The notes: generated by a model from the sequence alone, not told the origin. Positions 24,053 to 34,131 are shown, counted from the stretch's first letter. The stretch is DNA of 34,798 bases from Rhodoplanes serenus (GCA_945897515.1 CAMDFO010000048.1:1-34798); one strand, 5' to 3'. Numbers and translations: made by a program.

Positions 24053-24152
24053 GGAGCGCCGGGAGGCGCTGTTAAAATTATAGGATGCGTTTTTCGGCGC
24101 TCCGCCTCCCTTCTTGGGAGCAAGGCAAGACGGCAGGCGAACCCGGCGCCTG
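24053..24152. ncRNA. Candidate structured RNA or relic with alternative pairings
   Basis: Four arms lie in the order A-B-A'-B': GGAGCGCC (24053-24060), GGGAGGC (24061-24067), GGCGCTCC (24096-24103) and GCCTCCC (24104-24110). A pairs perfectly with A' and B with B', which is pseudoknot topology. Competing local hairpins are also perfect: AGCGCC/GGCGCT around GGGA (24055-24070) and CTCCC/GGGAG around TTCTT (24106-24120). A third hairpin, CAGGCG/CGCCTG, lies at 24134-24152. Strand, promoter and expression are unknown; it could be an RNA element, the 3' region of usg, or degraded repeat DNA. Confidence 0.3.
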
Positions 24153-24185
24153 ACAAACAATACGGGCGGCGGAGCGTTGGCTATG

Positions 24186-24455
24186 TCAGTGCAGCACGTA
24201 CACCCCATTCACGGTGCGCATCTCGGCCGGCTTGATCAGCCTCGAATGGGCCACCGTCACGGAATGCAGGATGCCCTCCAGCGATTTCTGCCAGAAGCTC
24301 AAAAAACCCTGCAATTCCGGGAAGTTCGGGCAGAGGTCGTACTCCTGCCAGACGTAGGTCTGCAGGAGCCAGGGGTGATCGGGACGCCGATACAGGATTT
24401 CCGCCGTACAGAGGCCGTAGCCCTCCATTTGGCGCTGGAAGCCGCGAGAAACCAT
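24186..24455 (-). CDS. usg: Usg family protein
   Basis: An 89-residue protein of the Usg-like family, conserved in alphaproteobacteria and of unknown function. Family sequence is visible throughout: GFQRQMEGYGL, AEILYRRPDHPWLLQTYVWQ, YDLCPNFPEL, GFLSFWQKSLEG and LHSVTVAHSRLIKPAE. The ATG at 24455 is chosen because GGGAG stands seven bases upstream and the protein then begins MVSRGFQRQ as in the family; an upstream ATG at 24506 would add 17 residues. It diverges from groES. Predicted cytoplasmic, no membrane segment. Confidence 0.9.
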   Translation of the reverse strand: MVSRGFQRQMEGYGLCTAEILYRRPDHPWLLQTYVWQEYDLCPNFPELQGFLSFWQKSLEGILHSVTVAHSRLIKPAEMRTVNGVYVLH

Positions 24456-24615
24456 GTGATTCTCCCATGTCCCGGCGGGAACAATGTTCCCGCCATTCTC
24501 GGACATGACAAGTCCCGAAACGAAAAATAGTTCTGGTGTGTCAGAGGCTTAGCAGCCTATCGCTGGGTCTGCTGCCAATCCTGGCCGGCGCGGCAACAAA
24601 ATTCAAAAATCGCTA

Positions 24616-24642
24616 CTAGCAGTCCGCATGAGTGAGTGCTAA
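24616..24642. promoter_or_regulatory. CIRCE element upstream of groES
   Basis: CTAGCAGTC, nine bases, then GAGTGCTAA. The right arm matches the CIRCE consensus exactly; the left arm has two differences from TTAGCACTC (positions 1 and 7). CIRCE is the operator of the heat-shock repressor HrcA and is commonly found upstream of groESL. It lies 90 bp upstream of the groES start. I could not identify a convincing sigma-32 or sigma-70 promoter by eye. Confidence 0.85.
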
Positions 24643-24731
24643 ATACCCGTACGAAGCGAGCAAGGCAGCACCGCTGCACTGCCCTTCCTTTCAAAAGATC
24701 GAAGTCTCTCAAGAATTTAGGAGGACCCCCA

Positions 24732-25046
24732 ATGAAGTTTCGTCCGCTGCACGACCGTGTTGTCGTCAAGCGCCTGACCGCCGAAGAGAAGTCCGCTGGC
24801 GGCATCATCATCCCCGACACCGCCCAGGAGAAGCCCTCCCAGGGTGAGGTCGTCGCCGTCGGCCCCGGTGGCCGCGACGAGGCCGGCAAGCTGATCCCGA
24901 TCGACATCAAGGTCGGCGACAAGGTGCTGTTCGGCAAGTGGTCCGGCACCGAGGTCAAGATCGACGGCCAGGAGCTCCTGATCATGAAGGAGTCCGACAT
25001 CATGGGCGTGCTCGACGAGCCGGTGGCCAAGAAGAAGGCCGCCTAA
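24732..25046 (+). CDS. groES: Co-chaperonin GroES
   Basis: A 104-residue Hsp10. It forms the heptameric lid that closes the GroEL chamber during ATP-driven protein folding in the cytoplasm. The family start [15 protein letters not shown], the mobile loop [18 protein letters not shown] (about 19-36, the GroEL contact) and [11 protein letters not shown] roof region are all present. The ATG at 24732 has AGGAGGA at 24719-24725. It is first in a two-gene operon with groEL (90-bp gap), behind the CIRCE element, so HrcA control is expected. Confidence 0.99.
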   Translation: MKFRPLHDRVVVKRLTAEEKSAGGIIIPDTAQEKPSQGEVVAVGPGGRDEAGKLIPIDIKVGDKVLFGKWSGTEVKIDGQELLIMKESDIMGVLDEPVAKKKAA

Positions 25047-26774
<1,728 letters not shown>

Positions 26775-26800
26775 GTCCTTCACCGATTGCAATTGCTGAG

Positions 26801-26830
26801 AGAGGCCGCCTCCGGGCGGCCTCTTTTTTT
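26801..26830 (+). terminator. Intrinsic terminator of groESL
   Basis: AGAGGCCGCC and GGCGGCCTCT form a perfect 10-bp GC-rich stem with loop TCCG, directly followed by TTTTTT. It lies 26 bp after the groEL stop and is the only textbook rho-independent terminator in the window. Confidence 0.95.
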
Positions 26831-26975
26831 GCGCTACGCCAATACCTGCCGATTTTCATTCACCATGTCGTTCAGCATCCGTAGTTGTAGGGACATACGA
26901 ACGGAGCCCGATCGCTAAGTTGCCCGGTGAAAAGGGAGGCGTCTTCGTGCGGCGGTACAGCTGTGGGGGACGTCG

Positions 26976-28436
26976 GTGTTCAAGTGTGGTTTGCGGCGCG
27001 CGAGCGCGTTGTCTGTCTCTGTCGTTGTTCTCATTGGCATCGGTCATCGGGCGTCGGCCCAGAGCGTCAATATCAACGAACTGGTCTTTAGCGACTCAAT
27101 CGTCAACAGCGTGTCGCTCGGCAAGCAAAGCATTGCGAGTGGCGTCAACAGCTCCGCCTTCGGAACCCAGAGCCAGGCCAACACCAACAGCTCGGCATTC
27201 GGCGCCAACAGCAAGGCGAACGGCGCCAACAGCCTGGCGCAAGGCGTTCAAAGCTCCGCGGGCGGAAACAACGCATCGGCGCTTGGCAATCTCAGCAGCG
27301 CAAGCGGCGTCAACAGCATCTCGATCGGCGCGCAGAGCGCTGCATCCGGTGACAACAGCACGGCGGTCGGCAACCAGAGCGCCGCGATCGGAGTGAACAG
27401 CGGCGCCTACGGAATTCTCGCCACCGCCGGGTTCGACAATTCGACGGCGCTGGGCGGACTCAGCTCCGCGGCCGGACCGAACGCGACGGCGATAGGCGTG
27501 CAAAGCCAGGCCACCGGCGCCAACGCGACGGCGGTTGCGCTCCAGAGCCAAGCCAGCGGCAACAACAGCTCGGCGTTCGGCGTGTTGAGCCGCGCGACGG
27601 CGGCGGACAGCGCGGCATTCGGCAACCAGAGCAATGCCGCCGGCCGCATCAGCGCAGCATTCGGCGCGCTCAGCGAGGCGGCGGCGGAAAGCTCGACCGC
27701 AATCGGCGGCGCGAGCCGAGCCACCGGGCTGAACAGCACGGCGATTGGCAGCGCGACGGCCGCGAGCGGGTCGTCGAGTTTCGCCGGCGGGTATCAGGCG
27801 CGCGCCACGGGCGAATCCGCGATTGCAATCGGCCGGGACGCCGCCGCGACCGGCACCAACGCCATCGCCATTGGCCCCGGAGCCGTGGCCACCGGCTCGG
27901 TGGCCGTCGGCGTCAACGCCACCGCTTCCAACGGCGGCGCGGCGTTCGGCGACGGCGCGACCGCAACCGGCACCAATTCCACCGCTCTCGGCCCGAATGC
28001 CAGCGCCCTGCCCGACAATTCCGTGGCGATCGGCAGTTCTTCGGTGGCGTCGGAGGCCAATACGGTCTCGGTCGGCTCGCCCGGCAACGCGCGCAGGATC
28101 ACCAACGTCGCCGCCGGTGTGGCGCCCGGCGATGCGGTGAACATGCAGCAGTTCCAGGGTGGAATAGCGGCGCTGACGACCCGGATCGACGACGTGAACA
28201 AGGAGGCGCGGCGCGGCATTGCCGCAGTGGCCGCGATGGCGCCGGTGGTCATGCCATCGGCGCGAGGGAAGACGACGGTCTCGGCGAGCACAGGTTTCTA
28301 TCAGGGCGAAGCCGGCCTCGGCATCGGGTTCGCGCACCGGCTCGACGTGACGATGCCCCTGGTGATCTTCGGCAGCTATGGGAATGCCGCGGGCCGCGAG
28401 CATGTCAGCCGCGCCGGCGTAGCGTTTGAATTCTGA
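26976..28436 (+). CDS. YadA-type trimeric autotransporter adhesin
   Basis: A 486-residue outer-membrane adhesin of type Vc secretion. A signal peptide (about 1-28) precedes roughly 24 consecutive 14-residue YadA-head repeats (pattern NSxAxGxQSxAxG, about residues 45-380), which fold as a trimeric left-handed beta-roll. A neck motif (RRITNVAAGVAPGDAVNMQQF) follows, and after it a short coiled-coil (ALTTRIDDVNKEARRG) and the membrane anchor ending in Phe. Each subunit gives four beta-strands, making one 12-stranded barrel per trimer. There is essentially no long stalk, so the head should sit close to the surface. The start is GTG at 26976 with GGGGGA upstream. No other secretion gene is needed. 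Confidence 0.93.
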   Translation: MFKCGLRRASALSVSVVVLIGIGHRASAQSVNINELVFSDSIVNSVSLGKQSIASGVNSSAFGTQSQANTNSSAFGANSKANGANSLAQGVQSSAGGNNASALGNLSSASGVNSISIGAQSAASGDNSTAVGNQSAAIGVNSGAYGILATAGFDNSTALGGLSSAAGPNATAIGVQSQATGANATAVALQSQASGNNSSAFGVLSRATAADSAAFGNQSNAAGRISAAFGALSEAAAESSTAIGGASRATGLNSTAIGSATAASGSSSFAGGYQARATGESAIAIGRDAAATGTNAIAIGPGAVATGSVAVGVNATASNGGAAFGDGATATGTNSTALGPNASALPDNSVAIGSSSVASEANTVSVGSPGNARRITNVAAGVAPGDAVNMQQFQGGIAALTTRIDDVNKEARRGIAAVAAMAPVVMPSARGKTTVSASTGFYQGEAGLGIGFAHRLDVTMPLVIFGSYGNAAGREHVSRAGVAFEF

Positions 28437-28601
28437 GGATCAGGGCCTATCCTGGCAACAGGAACGACCACGAACGAAAAGGCGCGCGTTCATCCGGCGT
28501 CACCTGATCGCTGTCGTGGCCGTCTCGGCGATGGGCCCCTACAAATCACTCCGGACCGTCGCCACTTGAGTCAACGTATAGCGAGGCTGTGTGACACGGC
28601 T

Positions 28602-29411
28602 ATGACGGCGAAAAAGACAGGCGACATCCGGGTTGGCATCGGCGGCTGGACGTTCGCGCCGTGGCGCGGCGAGTTCTATCCCAAAGGCCTGCCCCATGCG
28701 AAGGAACTGGCCTACGCCAGCGAGCGGCTCACCTCGATCGAGGTCAACGGCACGTTCTATCGCTCACAGAGCCCCGCCACCTACCGCAAATGGGCCTCCG
28801 AGGTGCCCGACGGCTTCGTATTCTCGCTGAAGGGCTCGCGCTTTGTGACCAATCGCAAGGTGCTCAAGGAGGCCGGCGACTCCATCAAGCGATTTATGGA
28901 ATCGGGCGTGACCGAGCTGGGCCACAAGCTCGGCCCGCTGCTGTGGCAGTTCGCGCCGTTCAAGAAATTCGACGAGGCCGATTTCGGCGGGTTCCTCGAA
29001 CTCCTGCCCGACAAATTCGATGGTCATCACATCCGGCATGTCGTCGAGGTCCGCCACGACAGCTTCAAGGCGCCGGAGTTCATCGCGCTGCTGCGTAAAT
29101 TCTCCATGCCGGTCGTGTTCACCGATCACGAAACCTATCCGAACATCGCGGATATCACCGGCGACTTCTTCTACGCCCGTCTGCAGCGCGGCGAGGACAC
29201 CATCCCCACTGCATATCCCCCAAAACAATTGTCGGCATGGACCGAACGCCTGCGCACCTTCGCGAACGGCGGCGAACCCGACGATCTGCCGCGGGTTGGG
29301 TCAAAGGCCAAGAAAGGCGCGCCGCGCGACGTCTTTGCCTACATCATTCATGAGGGAAAGGTGCGTGCGCCGGCGGCTGCGACGACGATGATCGAACAAC
29401 TGAAGGACTAG
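28602..29411 (+). CDS. DUF72 domain protein
   Basis: A 269-residue DUF72-family protein (YecE type), predicted TIM-barrel and cytoplasmic, function unknown. Family motifs are VGIGGWTFAPWRGEFYP, SIEVNGTFYR, FVFSLKGSRFVTN, LLWQFAP, VVEVRHDSF and FTDHETYPN, all in the expected order. ATG at 28602 is preferred over a TTG at 28566. It is followed after 2 bp by a DUF488 gene, so the two form an operon. The paired conserved families suggest a shared pathway, possibly DNA- or nucleotide-related, but this is not established. Confidence 0.92.
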   Translation: MTAKKTGDIRVGIGGWTFAPWRGEFYPKGLPHAKELAYASERLTSIEVNGTFYRSQSPATYRKWASEVPDGFVFSLKGSRFVTNRKVLKEAGDSIKRFMESGVTELGHKLGPLLWQFAPFKKFDEADFGGFLELLPDKFDGHHIRHVVEVRHDSFKAPEFIALLRKFSMPVVFTDHETYPNIADITGDFFYARLQRGEDTIPTAYPPKQLSAWTERLRTFANGGEPDDLPRVGSKAKKGAPRDVFAYIIHEGKVRAPAAATTMIEQLKD

Positions 29412-29413
29412 GC

Positions 29414-29866
29414 GTGCCGAAGCTGTTCACCATCGGTTGCGAAAAGGCGACCTCGACGGCGGTGCTGGGCGAACTCGCCCGCGCCAAGGTCAAGATACTG
29501 GTCGACACCCGCGCGGTCGCGGCCTCGCGGCGTCCCGGTTTTTCCAAGAACAAGCTCGCGGCCGGACTCGACGAGCACGGCATCGCCTACATCCACCTGC
29601 AGAAACTGGGTACGCCGGCCGAAGGACGCGAAGCCGCGCGCAAAGGCGATTTCAAAGCGCTCTGGCGCATCTACAACAAGCATCTCAAGACACCCGAAGC
29701 GGTCGAGGCGATGGAAGAGCTCGTGACGCTGGTTGAATCCGGCAAGGCGGTGTGCCTGCTCTGTTACGAACGCGACACCGCGCATTGCCACAGGAGCCGT
29801 ATCGCCGAGATCGTGCAGCAGCGCACCAGCGCCCGCGTCACCGATCTGGCGCCACCATTGTTCTGA
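29414..29866 (+). CDS. DUF488 family protein
   Basis: A 150-residue DUF488 protein. Recognisable parts are FTIGCEKAT near the N-terminus, VDTRAVAASRRPGFSK, IAYIHLQKLGTP and the C-terminal CLLCYERDTAHCHRSRIAE with conserved Cys and His residues. The fold is unrelated to known enzymes by eye and the role is unknown. The start is GTG at 29414, 2 bp after the DUF72 stop. It converges on the MFS gene, with only 9 bp between their ends; a weak 5-bp inverted repeat (CGGAA/TTCCG) spans this gap. Confidence 0.9.
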   Translation: MPKLFTIGCEKATSTAVLGELARAKVKILVDTRAVAASRRPGFSKNKLAAGLDEHGIAYIHLQKLGTPAEGREAARKGDFKALWRIYNKHLKTPEAVEAMEELVTLVESGKAVCLLCYERDTAHCHRSRIAEIVQQRTSARVTDLAPPLF

Positions 29867-29875
29867 CGGAAAAGC

Positions 29876-31105
29876 CTATTCCGCCGGCTGCGCGGACTTC
29901 ATCTCGCGCTCGACGCCGCTGACCAGAACCGCGACGAGAGTGGTGCCGATCAGGAAGCCCAGCGCCACGACCGCGGTCACGGTCAGCACCAGGTCGAAGC
30001 CGCCGCGGCTGTGCAGGAACGCGATCATCGAAATCGCCGCACCCGAGATCAGATAGGTGATGAAATAGCGGACCGCGTAGACCCGGGCGCGCCAGGAGTC
30101 CGCGGTGTAGCGCGCGATCACCATGTCGTTGACCGTCACCTGGGCGTAGATGAAGGCCATGGCGAAGGCGAGCGCCACCAGGAGCGTGCTGCCCGTCGCG
30201 TAGGCGACCCAGATCACGCCGATGAATTGCAACGCTCCGGTCGCGGCGAACACCAGATGCGGCGGATACTTCTCCAGGATGCGTCCGACCGTGAATTGCG
30301 CCACCGCGCCGAACAGGAATACCACAGTCGCAATACCTCCGACCGTAACCAGCGAAATGCCGGCTACGCGCTCTTCGATCACCTTCGGCAAGGCGATCGT
30401 CACGGTGTTGAACACCAGACCGGCGGTGACGCCGATAATCAGGAACATGGCGGCCACCGACACCGCCACCCAGGTGGCGAGCCGGACGTCGGGGGCCGAA
30501 CTGCGGGCGGAATTGTGCTGCAGATCGTTAGGCATCTTTAGGAGGTAGATGATGCCGGTGGCGATGCAGACCGCACCTGGAGCCAGGAACGCGCCGCGCC
30601 AGCCAGTCCACGTGACCAACGCCGCGGTGATGCCCGCGGCGAAAGCCACGCCGAGATTGCCGCACACGCCGTTGAACGCCAGCGTGCGCCCGCGGTGGGA
30701 CGGGATCGCTTCCGCAACCACCATGGCGGTGCCGACCGGATGATAAATAGCCGCGAAGATGCCCAGTGCGAACAGCGCAATCGCAAGCATGACCAGATTC
30801 GGAGCAAGCGCCGCGCCGACGCATGATGCGCCGCAGCCGATGAAGAACAGCGCCATCATGTTGCGGCGGCTCCAGCGATCGGCGAGCCAGCCAGCCGGCA
30901 GCGAGAACAGACCGAAGGCGAAGAAGGACGCGGTGCCGAGCACCAGAAGTTCGCCGTAGGGCCGGCCGTAGACGCCTTCCAACCCGATCACCACGGTCGG
31001 GAAAATCAGCATCACATAGTGGTCGATGGCGTGCGCGAAATTGATGAATCCGATGGACCTGCGCCGCCGCTGGTTGTCTTCGAGGGGCAGCGCGGTCGCG
31101 TTCAT
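29876..31105 (-). CDS. MFS transporter
   Basis: A 409-residue major facilitator superfamily transporter with about 12 membrane segments. The loop 2-3 motif reads GWLADRWSRRNM, matching MFS motif A (GxxxDRxGRR). The N-terminus NFAHAIDHYVMLIFPTVV resembles the fosmidomycin-resistance/sugar-efflux-like group, and the polar segment IYHPVGTAMV lies in helix 4-5. Substrate unknown. It diverges from the bcsS gene; a 182-bp region between their starts should carry both promoters, none of which I can identify with confidence. Confidence 0.92.
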   Translation of the reverse strand: MNATALPLEDNQRRRRSIGFINFAHAIDHYVMLIFPTVVIGLEGVYGRPYGELLVLGTASFFAFGLFSLPAGWLADRWSRRNMMALFFIGCGASCVGAALAPNLVMLAIALFALGIFAAIYHPVGTAMVVAEAIPSHRGRTLAFNGVCGNLGVAFAAGITAALVTWTGWRGAFLAPGAVCIATGIIYLLKMPNDLQHNSARSSAPDVRLATWVAVSVAAMFLIIGVTAGLVFNTVTIALPKVIEERVAGISLVTVGGIATVVFLFGAVAQFTVGRILEKYPPHLVFAATGALQFIGVIWVAYATGSTLLVALAFAMAFIYAQVTVNDMVIARYTADSWRARVYAVRYFITYLISGAAISMIAFLHSRGGFDLVLTVTAVVALGFLIGTTLVAVLVSGVEREMKSAQPAE

Positions 31106-31287
31106 CGAAGCCTCGTTCCTAAATTCCGCAGGATGGATTCTGAGCCGTGCGGTTCTGGATATAGCGCGTTTCCGCTCCGCTGACCCATGCGGTTTTGCAT
31201 TTCAGATTCGACTTGTGGTTGTTTTCAGGCCTAACCTCCGGTTGTGGAGCGCGCCATCGTGGCGCCGAAACGGGGCCGGGGGCCTCG

Positions 31288-32022
31288 ATGTGTGGTTTGA
31301 GGGGCGTCGCCGCGGCCGTCCTTGCCGCGGTGCTCAGTGGTGTATGTCCTGCGTGGGCGGCCGATGAGCAAGCCGGCCACGATGCCGCGCGCTTCCTGTT
31401 TTTCTCCGGCACAGACCTGTGGCGTCATGGCGGATTCGTCCATGGCGGCATGGTCTGGTCGCCGTCGGATCTCAACGCCGAAGGCTTCGTATTGAAATTG
31501 GTCGCAAGCGGCGGGACCTATCGCTATCGCTCCGGCGCGCTCGGCAATTCCGAAGTCACAGGTCGTATGCTCTCAGCAGCCATACTCCCGGGCTGGCGCT
31601 TCCAGCGCGGCAAGCTGACGGCCACTCTGTTCGCGGGGCTCGACCTGCAAAGCCACCGGCTGTCGCCCGACGATCTGTCGGCCGGCTTGCGCGGCAGCTA
31701 CACCGGCCTGCGCACCAAAATTGAAATTTGGTACGAGCCAAGTGCGAGCACCATGATCTCTGCCGACGGATCGGTCTCCACCATCGGGCCGAGCTATTCC
31801 GCTCGGCTCCTGTTCGGCTGGCGCGTCTTCGACGGGTTCTACCTCGGACCCGAGTTGCAGGCCTTCGCGGCCGACGGCAACTATCGCCAGGTTCGCACCG
31901 GCGTTCATGTCACGGGTCTCAGGACCGACGAATTTGAATGGTCGGCCGGCATCGGTTGGGCCACCGACAACGATCAACGCGGCAGCCTCTACGGCAAGCT
32001 TGGCCTGATCGCAAAGCGCTGA
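31288..32022 (+). CDS. bcsS: BcsS-type cellulose biosynthesis outer-membrane protein
   Basis: A 244-residue predicted outer-membrane beta-barrel of the BcsS family, found with cellulose synthesis genes in some alphaproteobacteria. The signal peptide is about residues 1-24 (CGLRGVAAAVLAAVL...AWA). The mature part has alternating hydrophobic/polar strands: FFSGTDLWRHGGFVHGGMVW, FVLKLVASGGTYRYRSG, TATLFAGLDLQSH, LRTKIEIWYEPS and SARLLFGWRVFDGFYLGPE. The ATG at 31288 is chosen for the signal peptide; frame upstream lacks family sequence. No bcsA/B or other cellulose gene is in the window, so the specific role is uncertain. Confidence 0.85.
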   Translation: MCGLRGVAAAVLAAVLSGVCPAWAADEQAGHDAARFLFFSGTDLWRHGGFVHGGMVWSPSDLNAEGFVLKLVASGGTYRYRSGALGNSEVTGRMLSAAILPGWRFQRGKLTATLFAGLDLQSHRLSPDDLSAGLRGSYTGLRTKIEIWYEPSASTMISADGSVSTIGPSYSARLLFGWRVFDGFYLGPELQAFAADGNYRQVRTGVHVTGLRTDEFEWSAGIGWATDNDQRGSLYGKLGLIAKR

Positions 32023-32045
32023 AGGCGGTCTCGGGTGCGGCGCGA

Positions 32046-32426
32046 TCAGCTCTTGCCGTCGCAGATCCAGGCGCGGATCACGCAGTCCTTGCCGCCGTGC
32101 TTGTAGCAATGCTTCAGCGCAGTGTTCTGGGCCACGCCGAGCCGGGGCGCATTGGCGAAGCCATGGGGACCGCAGGGCTTGCGGCCGTCGATCGCGAAGG
32201 CGACGCAGCCTTTCTGGGTGGTCACGACCTGCTTGCAGGTGCCCGAGCAATTGGCCAGCGCCGCGTCCTTGGCCGCTTCCGTGCTCGGATGATCGTAGGC
32301 GTAGCCGTAGCCGTAGGCGGCACAGGCGCCTATGGCGATGGCGCCGGCGGCATGGCCCGCACTGGCAGCACCGAATAGCGCAGCGGCCGCGAGCACCGCG
32401 CGCAGGCTCGTCCGGACGCAATACAT
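32046..32426 (-). CDS. DUF4189 domain secreted protein
   Basis: A 126-residue exported protein with a signal peptide (about 1-25, LRAVLAAAALFGAASAGHA) and a DUF4189 domain. The mature part has eight cysteines (in GAC, NCSGTC, KGC, KPC, HC, DC and ICD), which would allow four disulphides, and the motif GYGYAYDHPSTEAAKDAALANC. The function of DUF4189 is unknown. The ATG at 32426 has GGGGGAGA upstream. It converges on bcsS with a 23-bp gap. Confidence 0.88.
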   Translation of the reverse strand: MYCVRTSLRAVLAAAALFGAASAGHAAGAIAIGACAAYGYGYAYDHPSTEAAKDAALANCSGTCKQVVTTQKGCVAFAIDGRKPCGPHGFANAPRLGVAQNTALKHCYKHGGKDCVIRAWICDGKS

Positions 32427-32514
32427 GCCGGTCTCCCCCTCGAATGGCGCCATCCAAGCAGGCAATCGTTAATTCGGGGTAACGGCTGGGGCAGAATCCG
32501 AGCGGCGGGGTGTC

Positions 32515-34131
32515 TCAGCCGCCTTCGATCTCGGCCTTCGCCTTGACCAGGGCCTCGGGCGTGTCGACGTCGAGAAACGCGGCCTGGTCCGCGACCGAAA
32601 CCTCAGCGATCGCTTCGGGATAGCGGCCGATCAGATTGCGGGCGCCGACGTCGCCTTCGAGCGCCATCAATTCGGGGAAAAACCGCCGGGCCCAGACCAC
32701 CGGATTGCCGCGCTTGCCGTCGATGGTGGGCATCACGATCAGCGCGCCGCGCTCCGGATCGAAAGCCGCGATAATCCGGTCGATCAGGGGGGTGCGTACC
32801 TGCGGCATATCGGCAAGACAGACGAGAGTACCGTCGACCTCCGCAGGCAGTACTGCGAGCCCGGCCTTGAGCGACGTGGACAGCCCTTCGGCGAAATCCG
32901 GGTTGTGCACGACCTGCACCTTCAGCCCCGCGAGCGCGGCTTCGACCCGCTCGCGGTCGTGGCCGGTCACCACGATCACCGGACGCGCCCGCGAGGCGAG
33001 CGCCTGTTCGGCCGCGATCCGCACCAGCGGCTTGCCGCCGATCTCGGCGGTCATCTTGTTGGGCCCACCCATGCGGGTCGAACGGCCGGCCGCGAGAATA
33101 ATCGCGCCGACGCGGCGGCCCTTTTCCGGCTTCGGCTCCACGCGCGGCTGCGGGCGTGTCACGATCTCCATCAGCAAGCCGCCGACGCCCATGCCGGTGA
33201 CGTCCGAGCGCGACACCGGCAACCCGGCGAGCAGCCGCATCAGCACCCAGTCGAAGCCGTTCTCCTTGGGCGAACGCGCGCAGCCTGGCGCACCCAGCAG
33301 CGGCTGACCGCGCGCCTGCCCGATCAGCATCAGGTTTCCTGGATCGACCGGCATGCCGAAATGCTCGATCTTTCCGCCGATCGCTTCGACCGCGGCGGGG
33401 ATCACGTCGCGGCGGTCGGCGATGGCGGAGGCCCCGAATACGATGACCAGCTCCGCGCCGTCGTTGAGCACCTCGTCGATCGCTTTGGCCAACGCGGCCT
33501 GGTCGTGCGGCACGCGCCGCTCGGCAACGATGCGCGCGCCCGCGGGGTTGAGCCGCTCCTGCGTGATCTTGAGCGTCTTCTCGACCACCTTATCGGCCAG
33601 ACCCGGCAGCCGCGTGGAGACCACGCCGACTTTCTTGATCTTGTAAGGCGCGACGCGAACCAGCGGCTTCTTGGTCGCGTCCAGCGCCGCCTTGCGCGCG
33701 GCATCAGCCACCGCGAACGGAATGATCTTCACGGTCGCGATCATCTCGCCGGCCACCACCGGCTTGTAGGCTGCAAGCGTCGCAAACGTGATTGCCTCGT
33801 CGATGCGGTTGAGCGCGTCGATCGCATCCTTGTCCACGACCAGGATGCCGGCGTCGTCCGCGAACAGATTGCACCGGCCGGTGAAGGCGCGGTCGACCCG
33901 CACGCCCTCCCCTGCGGTCGCCTTGGCGATCTCGCCGGCGGCCTCGTCCTCGGAGACATCGCCCGGCTCAAGCCGCGCCACCACGATATGCGGCACCCCC
34001 GCCGCTTCGAGCGCCGTGACGTGTTCCGCGCCGATCAGCGTGCCCTTCTTGAGCACGAGCCCATCCTGCCGGATGCTGTGCACGGCCGTGCCGCCGAGCG
34101 CCTCCGCCGGTTTGACCGGGCCGAACTTCAT
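32515..34131 (-). CDS. Molybdopterin-binding/nucleotidyltransferase fusion
   Basis: A 538-residue two-domain protein. The N-terminal part (about 1-330) is a MoeA/MoaB-like molybdopterin-binding region, with the MoCF-like segment ELVIVFGASAIADRRDV. The C-terminal part (about 340-538) is a MobA/MocA-like nucleotidyltransferase with the GTP/CTP-binding LAAGRSTRMGGPNKM (347-360). Such proteins are thought to bind molybdopterin and attach a nucleotide (for example CMP) to make the cofactor of molybdenum hydroxylases. It follows the xdhC gene by 22 bp, which fits maturation of a xanthine-dehydrogenase-type enzyme. The enzyme subunits lie outside the window. Confidence 0.92.
   Translation of the reverse strand: MKFGPVKPAEALGGTAVHSIRQDGLVLKKGTLIGAEHVTALEAAGVPHIVVARLEPGDVSEDEAAGEIAKATAGEGVRVDRAFTGRCNLFADDAGILVVDKDAIDALNRIDEAITFATLAAYKPVVAGEMIATVKIIPFAVADAARKAALDATKKPLVRVAPYKIKKVGVVSTRLPGLADKVVEKTLKITQERLNPAGARIVAERRVPHDQAALAKAIDEVLNDGAELVIVFGASAIADRRDVIPAAVEAIGGKIEHFGMPVDPGNLMLIGQARGQPLLGAPGCARSPKENGFDWVLMRLLAGLPVSRSDVTGMGVGGLLMEIVTRPQPRVEPKPEKGRRVGAIILAAGRSTRMGGPNKMTAEIGGKPLVRIAAEQALASRARPVIVVTGHDRERVEAALAGLKVQVVHNPDFAEGLSTSLKAGLAVLPAEVDGTLVCLADMPQVRTPLIDRIIAAFDPERGALIVMPTIDGKRGNPVVWARRFFPELMALEGDVGARNLIGRYPEAIAEVSVADQAAFLDVDTPEALVKAKAEIEGG

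Larger units (their letters stand above)
23606..24185. other. Gene-free region between ubiD-like and usg genes
   Basis: The longest stretch without a convincing gene. It contains a palindromic repeat (23653-23764), then about 290 bp with no feature I can support, then a compact segment with several hairpins (24053-24152). Short open frames exist on both strands but lack ribosome-binding sites and recognisable domains. The flanking genes converge on it. Confidence 0.6.

Noticed and set aside
27096..28403. Periodic 42-bp repeats that look like a CRISPR-type or satellite array
   Set aside because: The periodicity comes from the 14-residue head repeats of the YadA-type adhesin; there are no constant repeats with unique spacers and no cas genes.
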